Shown piece by piece: positions 61,204-64,000 of a DNA stretch of 64,000 bases; position 1 is the stretch's first letter, and each line of letters opens with the position of its first letter. A program made the position numbers and the translations under genes. Source of the stretch: Ruminococcus sp. (GTDB lineage Bacteria; Bacillota; Clostridia; Oscillospirales; Ruminococcaceae); contig NZ_JAILMR010000086.1 of assembly GCF_024692365.1 (NCBI RefSeq), forward strand, positions 29,638 through 93,637. The letters are read 5' to 3'. The notes under the pieces were generated by a model that had not been told where the DNA came from, did not search any database, and saw only the letters and a program-made list of their open reading frames with translations.

Positions 61204-62409
61204 ATGTTACGTTTGAGTAAAACTATTTCAATGTGCCAGGGCAAAGGCAGCCTGTCGCACAACAACAGAGAGTTCACTGCCAAGAATATCGACCCGTCCA
61301 GAACCCCCGATAATATCATCTTCAAACAGCAAGATCTGGGCGAAGCGTATCACCGGCTTTTTGACGGTGTGATAGCTAACTATAATGCAAAACAAAAGAG
61401 GAATGACAGAAAGATTTCTGATTACTTTCAGCACCTGTTTAACCGTGAGCCGAGCAAGTCGGTGATCACGGGAGCAAACAAGCAGAAAAGTTTCTATGAG
61501 GACTTGGTTCAGATCGGCACGAAAGACGATACGGGGGTCGGCACTCCCGATGCGGAAATTGCTGTCGCCTGTCTGAAAGAATACATGGAAGATTTTCAGG
61601 AGAGAAACCCGAACTTTTATGTGTTCAACGCCGTGATGCACCTTGATGAAGCAACTCCGCATTTGCACATCGACTACATTCCTCTCGGACACTTCTTCAA
61701 CGGTCTTGAAAAGCGAAATGCAATGGCAAGAGCTTTGGAGGAAATGGGTTACGGCAAAGGTGCGAACGCTATCAACCGCTGGCGTTTGGCTGAGTGGAAA
61801 GTCCTGCACGATATTTGCACCAAACATGGTTTTGAGATCAGCGAACCTAAGAAGTCGAGGGGTTACAGCTTTACAACGGCTGAATATGGCGAGTACAAGG
61901 ACACGATCAAAGCCCTTGAAGAAGAAAAATCGCAAGCCGAGAATGAGCGTGACGAAGCCCAAGCGGAGCTTGAAAAGATCGCTCAGAAGCGTGTGAAGCT
62001 CGATGATATAGACAAGCTCGAAACAGGCAGGACAATGCTCGGGGGAAAGGTCACAGTCGCAAAAGATGACTGGGAGAATATCACGGCTCTTGCAAAGCGT
62101 GAGGTCGCATCAACTAAGCAGGTCAGGAAGCTGAAAAAGGAACGTGACGAAGCTGTGCAGAAATACGATGAATTAAAAGACAAGTATAATACTGCAAGCG
62201 AGGAACTTTCCGCTTACAAAAAGAAAGAAAAAGAGAGTGGCTTGTTCACACGTGAGAAGCTGAAAAAAGAAACGGCTCGAATCAGCCGTGAGGACGAGCT
62301 TTCCCGTGAACTGAGGAGGGCTAAGGCTTTTATTTCTGCCTGCGGATTGAGCGCTGACTTTCAGCAGTACAAGTACAACAGCACGACAAGAAAGAAAACG
62401 TTAGAATAA
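61204..62409 (+). CDS. mobV: E3 MobV-family relaxase
   Basis: A 401-aa protein. KTISMCQGKGSLSHNNREFT at the start and HLDEATPHLHIDYIPLG (about 150) give the MobV signature. The C-terminal region is coiled coil. It is about 80 residues shorter than the E2 homologue, mostly in the coiled coil. Initiates mobilization at the adjacent candidate oriT. The start at ATG 61204 has an AGAAAGAGAG site; a TTG nine bases later is possible. Confidence 0.92.
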   Translation: MLRLSKTISMCQGKGSLSHNNREFTAKNIDPSRTPDNIIFKQQDLGEAYHRLFDGVIANYNAKQKRNDRKISDYFQHLFNREPSKSVITGANKQKSFYEDLVQIGTKDDTGVGTPDAEIAVACLKEYMEDFQERNPNFYVFNAVMHLDEATPHLHIDYIPLGHFFNGLEKRNAMARALEEMGYGKGANAINRWRLAEWKVLHDICTKHGFEISEPKKSRGYSFTTAEYGEYKDTIKALEEEKSQAENERDEAQAELEKIAQKRVKLDDIDKLETGRTMLGGKVTVAKDDWENITALAKREVASTKQVRKLKKERDEAVQKYDELKDKYNTASEELSAYKKKEKESGLFTREKLKKETARISREDELSRELRRAKAFISACGLSADFQQYKYNSTTRKKTLE

Positions 62410-62421
62410 AAGAAAGTAGTT

Positions 62422-62508
62422 TATGACATACCCGAAAAAAGTACGTCAACCCCCTTGACAACGGCGGTTTATTGCGCTACAATCATAGATGTACAAGGGT
62501 ATGTCATA
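62422..62508 (+). promoter_or_regulatory. E3 integrase promoter bracketed by inverted repeats
   Basis: TATGACATACCC (62422-62433) is the exact inverse of GGGTATGTCATA (62497-62508), centres 75 bases apart. Between: TTGACA (62455-62460), 17 bases, TACAAT (62478-62483). The left repeat is followed by CGAAAA as in E2. Confidence 0.75.
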
Positions 62509-62526
62509 GATCTTAGGAGGTAATCT

Positions 62527-63708
62527 ATGGCAACAATAAAGAAGCGTGGCGACAGCTATCTCATCAGAGTGAGCTGCGGCTACGATGTAAACGGCAAACA
62601 CAAGGAACAGTCCATGACGTGGCGACCCGATGAGGGTATGACCAAGAAGCAGATCGAAAAGGAGCTGAACCGACAGGCAGTAATGTTTGAGGAATCGGTC
62701 AATCACGGCTTCAAGACTTCCGCTATGAAGTTTCAGGAACTTGCGGAGGAGTGGTTCGAGAATTATGCCAAGAACGCTCTCAGAAGCACTACATACGAGA
62801 GAATGCTCCAGCTCACCCACCGTGTCTATCCTGCTATCGGTCACTTGCGTATCGACAAGATAACCGCAAGGCATTTGCAGGGCTTCGTGAACTCTCTCGC
62901 CAAAGAGGGAGAGAACGAGAAGACGGGCAAGCCCCTCGCGCCGAAAACGATACGCCACAATCTCAGCTTCATCTCGGACGTGTTCAGCTACGCTGTTCGT
63001 ATGGACTTGGTATCTGACAATCCGTGCAGAAAAGTGACTATCCCGAAAGGCGAAGTCAAGGAGAAGCCTATCTACTCGCAGGAGGAGATCGCACAGCTTC
63101 TGACAGCTATCAACGGAGAGGACACGAAGTACAGAGCTTTCTTCTACTTGATCGCATACAGCGGTTTCCGCAGGAGCGAGATGCTCGGTCTGGAGTGGAA
63201 GGACATCGACTTCGAGAACAATATCATCAGCATCAAGAGAACGAGCAACTACACGGCGGAGCGTGGCATCTATACCGATACTACAAAGACAAAACGCTCA
63301 AAGCGTGTGCTGAAGATCAGTCCCTACATCATGGGTATCCTTAAAGACCTGAAAGACGAGCAGGACGAGGAAGCACTCCGCTTGGGTGACAAGTGGGTGG
63401 AAAGCGACAGACTGTTCGTCAAGTGGAACGGCGAACCCATGAACAATCAGACCCCTTACGGCTGGTTGAAAGAGTTCTGCGAGAAGAACGATATGCCTTT
63501 CTATGGTATTCATAGTTTCCGCCATTTCGCAGCTTCCGCCTTGATCTCGTCGGGGCTTGATGTAGTCACGGTATCGGGTGCGTTAGGGCATTGCAATTCG
63601 GGAACAACTTTGAACGTCTATGCTCATATGTTCCAGACCGCACAGGCAAGAGTGGCTCAGGCAATGGACGGAGCGTTCAGTTTTCTTCCGCAGGATAGCA
63701 CAAGATAA
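62527..63708 (+). CDS. int: E3 tyrosine integrase
   Basis: A 393-aa phage-type integrase after TTAGGAGG: MATIKKRGDSYLIRVSCGYD. Catalytic residues: R in SGFRRSEMLGLEW, H-x-x-R in HSFRHFAASALI, H in LGHCNSGTT and Y in NVYAHM. It is 117 bases from the intact tRNA-Glu gene, the typical position for a tRNA-targeting integrase. Related to the E1 and E2 integrases. Confidence 0.95.
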   Translation: MATIKKRGDSYLIRVSCGYDVNGKHKEQSMTWRPDEGMTKKQIEKELNRQAVMFEESVNHGFKTSAMKFQELAEEWFENYAKNALRSTTYERMLQLTHRVYPAIGHLRIDKITARHLQGFVNSLAKEGENEKTGKPLAPKTIRHNLSFISDVFSYAVRMDLVSDNPCRKVTIPKGEVKEKPIYSQEEIAQLLTAINGEDTKYRAFFYLIAYSGFRRSEMLGLEWKDIDFENNIISIKRTSNYTAERGIYTDTTKTKRSKRVLKISPYIMGILKDLKDEQDEEALRLGDKWVESDRLFVKWNGEPMNNQTPYGWLKEFCEKNDMPFYGIHSFRHFAASALISSGLDVVTVSGALGHCNSGTTLNVYAHMFQTAQARVAQAMDGAFSFLPQDSTR

Positions 63709-63783
63709 AACAAGAATGTCCGCTACAAATTCGCAATAGCGGACAAGTAGCGGACAAACCCTATTTTCGGTATAAAAGAAAAG

Positions 63784-63815
63784 CTCGGAAACGGCGATAT
63801 TACGCTGTTTCCGAG
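63784..63815 (+). terminator. Hairpin at end of E3
   Basis: CTCGGAAAC (63784-63792) pairs with GTTTCCGAG (63807-63815). The loop contains GGCGATATTACGCT, similar to the loop and stem motifs at 38946, 43303 and 48375. Confidence 0.65.
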
Positions 63816-63824
63816 AACGTTGAA

Positions 63825-63900
63825 TGGTGACCCGTACGGGAATTGAACCCATGATTACGCCGTGAAAGGGCGTCGTCTTAACCTCTTGACCAACGGGCCA
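63825..63900 (-). tRNA. tRNA-Glu (anticodon TTC)
   Basis: On the minus strand the gene starts GGCCCGTTGGTCAAGAGGTT, has an anticodon arm ACGCC-CTTTCAC-GGCGT with TTC, a T-arm with GGTTCAATTCC and an encoded CCA end at 63825-63827. Acceptor pairs GGCCCGT/ACGGGTC fit. Its 3' half is the target of the three integrases. Confidence 0.96.
63826..63848 (+). repeat. att copy within the intact tRNA-Glu gene
   Basis: GGTGACCCGTACGGGAATTG followed by AA is the shared core with 38976 and 49857. It is the right-end att site of E3 and forms the 3' end of the functional tRNA. Confidence 0.9.
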
Positions 63901-63919
63901 TATTTTTACGGGAGATAAG

Positions 63920-63996
63920 TGGTGGCGGTAACTGGATTTGAACCGGTGACACCCTGGGTATGAACCAAGTGCTCTAGCCAACTGAGCTATACCGCC
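63920..63996 (-). tRNA. tRNA-Met (anticodon CAT)
   Basis: On the minus strand GGCGGTATAGCTCAGTTGGC starts the gene; the anticodon loop TTCATAC gives CAT; the T-arm is CGGTTCAAATCC; CCA is encoded at 63920-63922. The D-loop and G1-C72 pairing fit an elongator tRNA-Met, though a tRNA-Ile2 modified at C34 cannot be excluded from sequence alone. Confidence 0.93.
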
Positions 63997-64000
63997 GTTT

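Overview
The window looks like chromosomal DNA of a low-GC Firmicute, most likely an anaerobic gut or rumen member of the Oscillospiraceae (Ruminococcus-like). This rests on AT-rich genes with strong AGGAGG ribosome sites, TTGACA/TATAAT promoters and the families of mobilization and integrase genes. No 16S gene or other taxonomic marker is present, so the genus is an inference.

Left half (1-33.2 kb): a large defence region, almost all on the minus strand. From right to left it holds three small orphan genes (57-aa membrane protein, 168-aa unknown, Ada-type zinc protein). Next comes one co-directed run of about 23 kb that starts at a consensus promoter (31901-31929). It encodes the DNA phosphorothioation enzymes DndC, DndD, DndE and a DndA-type cysteine desulfurase, then an Mrr-like nuclease, a NERD-UvrD helicase with an AddB-like partner, then SNF2 helicase, RecQ-like helicase, a 272-aa protein, a large P-loop ATPase and a 219-aa protein. 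That order resembles DpdE-F-G-H-I of the 7-deazaguanine (Dpd) systems. A NADAR-domain protein ends the run. Dnd modification genes thus appear joined to a Dpd-like effector set, without DndB or DndFGH. Beyond it lie a WYL regulator with a divergent small membrane protein, two unknown genes (one possibly a PD-(D/E)XK nuclease), and an operon of a primase-reverse transcriptase fusion with a large unknown protein cut by the left edge.

Intergenic stretch (33.2-34.75 kb): no convincing gene, but a strong hairpin, five degenerate copies of a non-coding module and a structured leader.

Right half (34.75-63.8 kb): three related integrative mobilizable elements (here E1, E2, E3) stacked at the 3' end of one tRNA-Glu gene. 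Each ends with a tyrosine integrase, a hairpin and a copy of the tRNA 3' end (38976, 49857, 63826). E1 carries an HTH gene, MobC, a MOBP-type relaxase split by a -1 frame change at A_AAA_AAG, and an integrase. E2 and E3 share a backbone: a pair of small left-end genes, an XRE regulator, a DUF3987 protein, a 60-aa protein, a MobV relaxase, an HTH protein and an integrase. They differ in cargo. E2 carries a metallophosphoesterase with N-terminal repeats plus a 139-aa protein. E3 carries a RhuM-Fic protein, a VbhA-like antitoxin, a RES-domain protein, a helicase-HNH protein with a 172-aa partner, and a radical SAM RiPP cassette with a 37-aa precursor. E1's left end is not visible, so the defence region may be its cargo.

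Right edge: intact tRNA-Glu(TTC) and tRNA-Met(CAT) genes, both on the minus strand.
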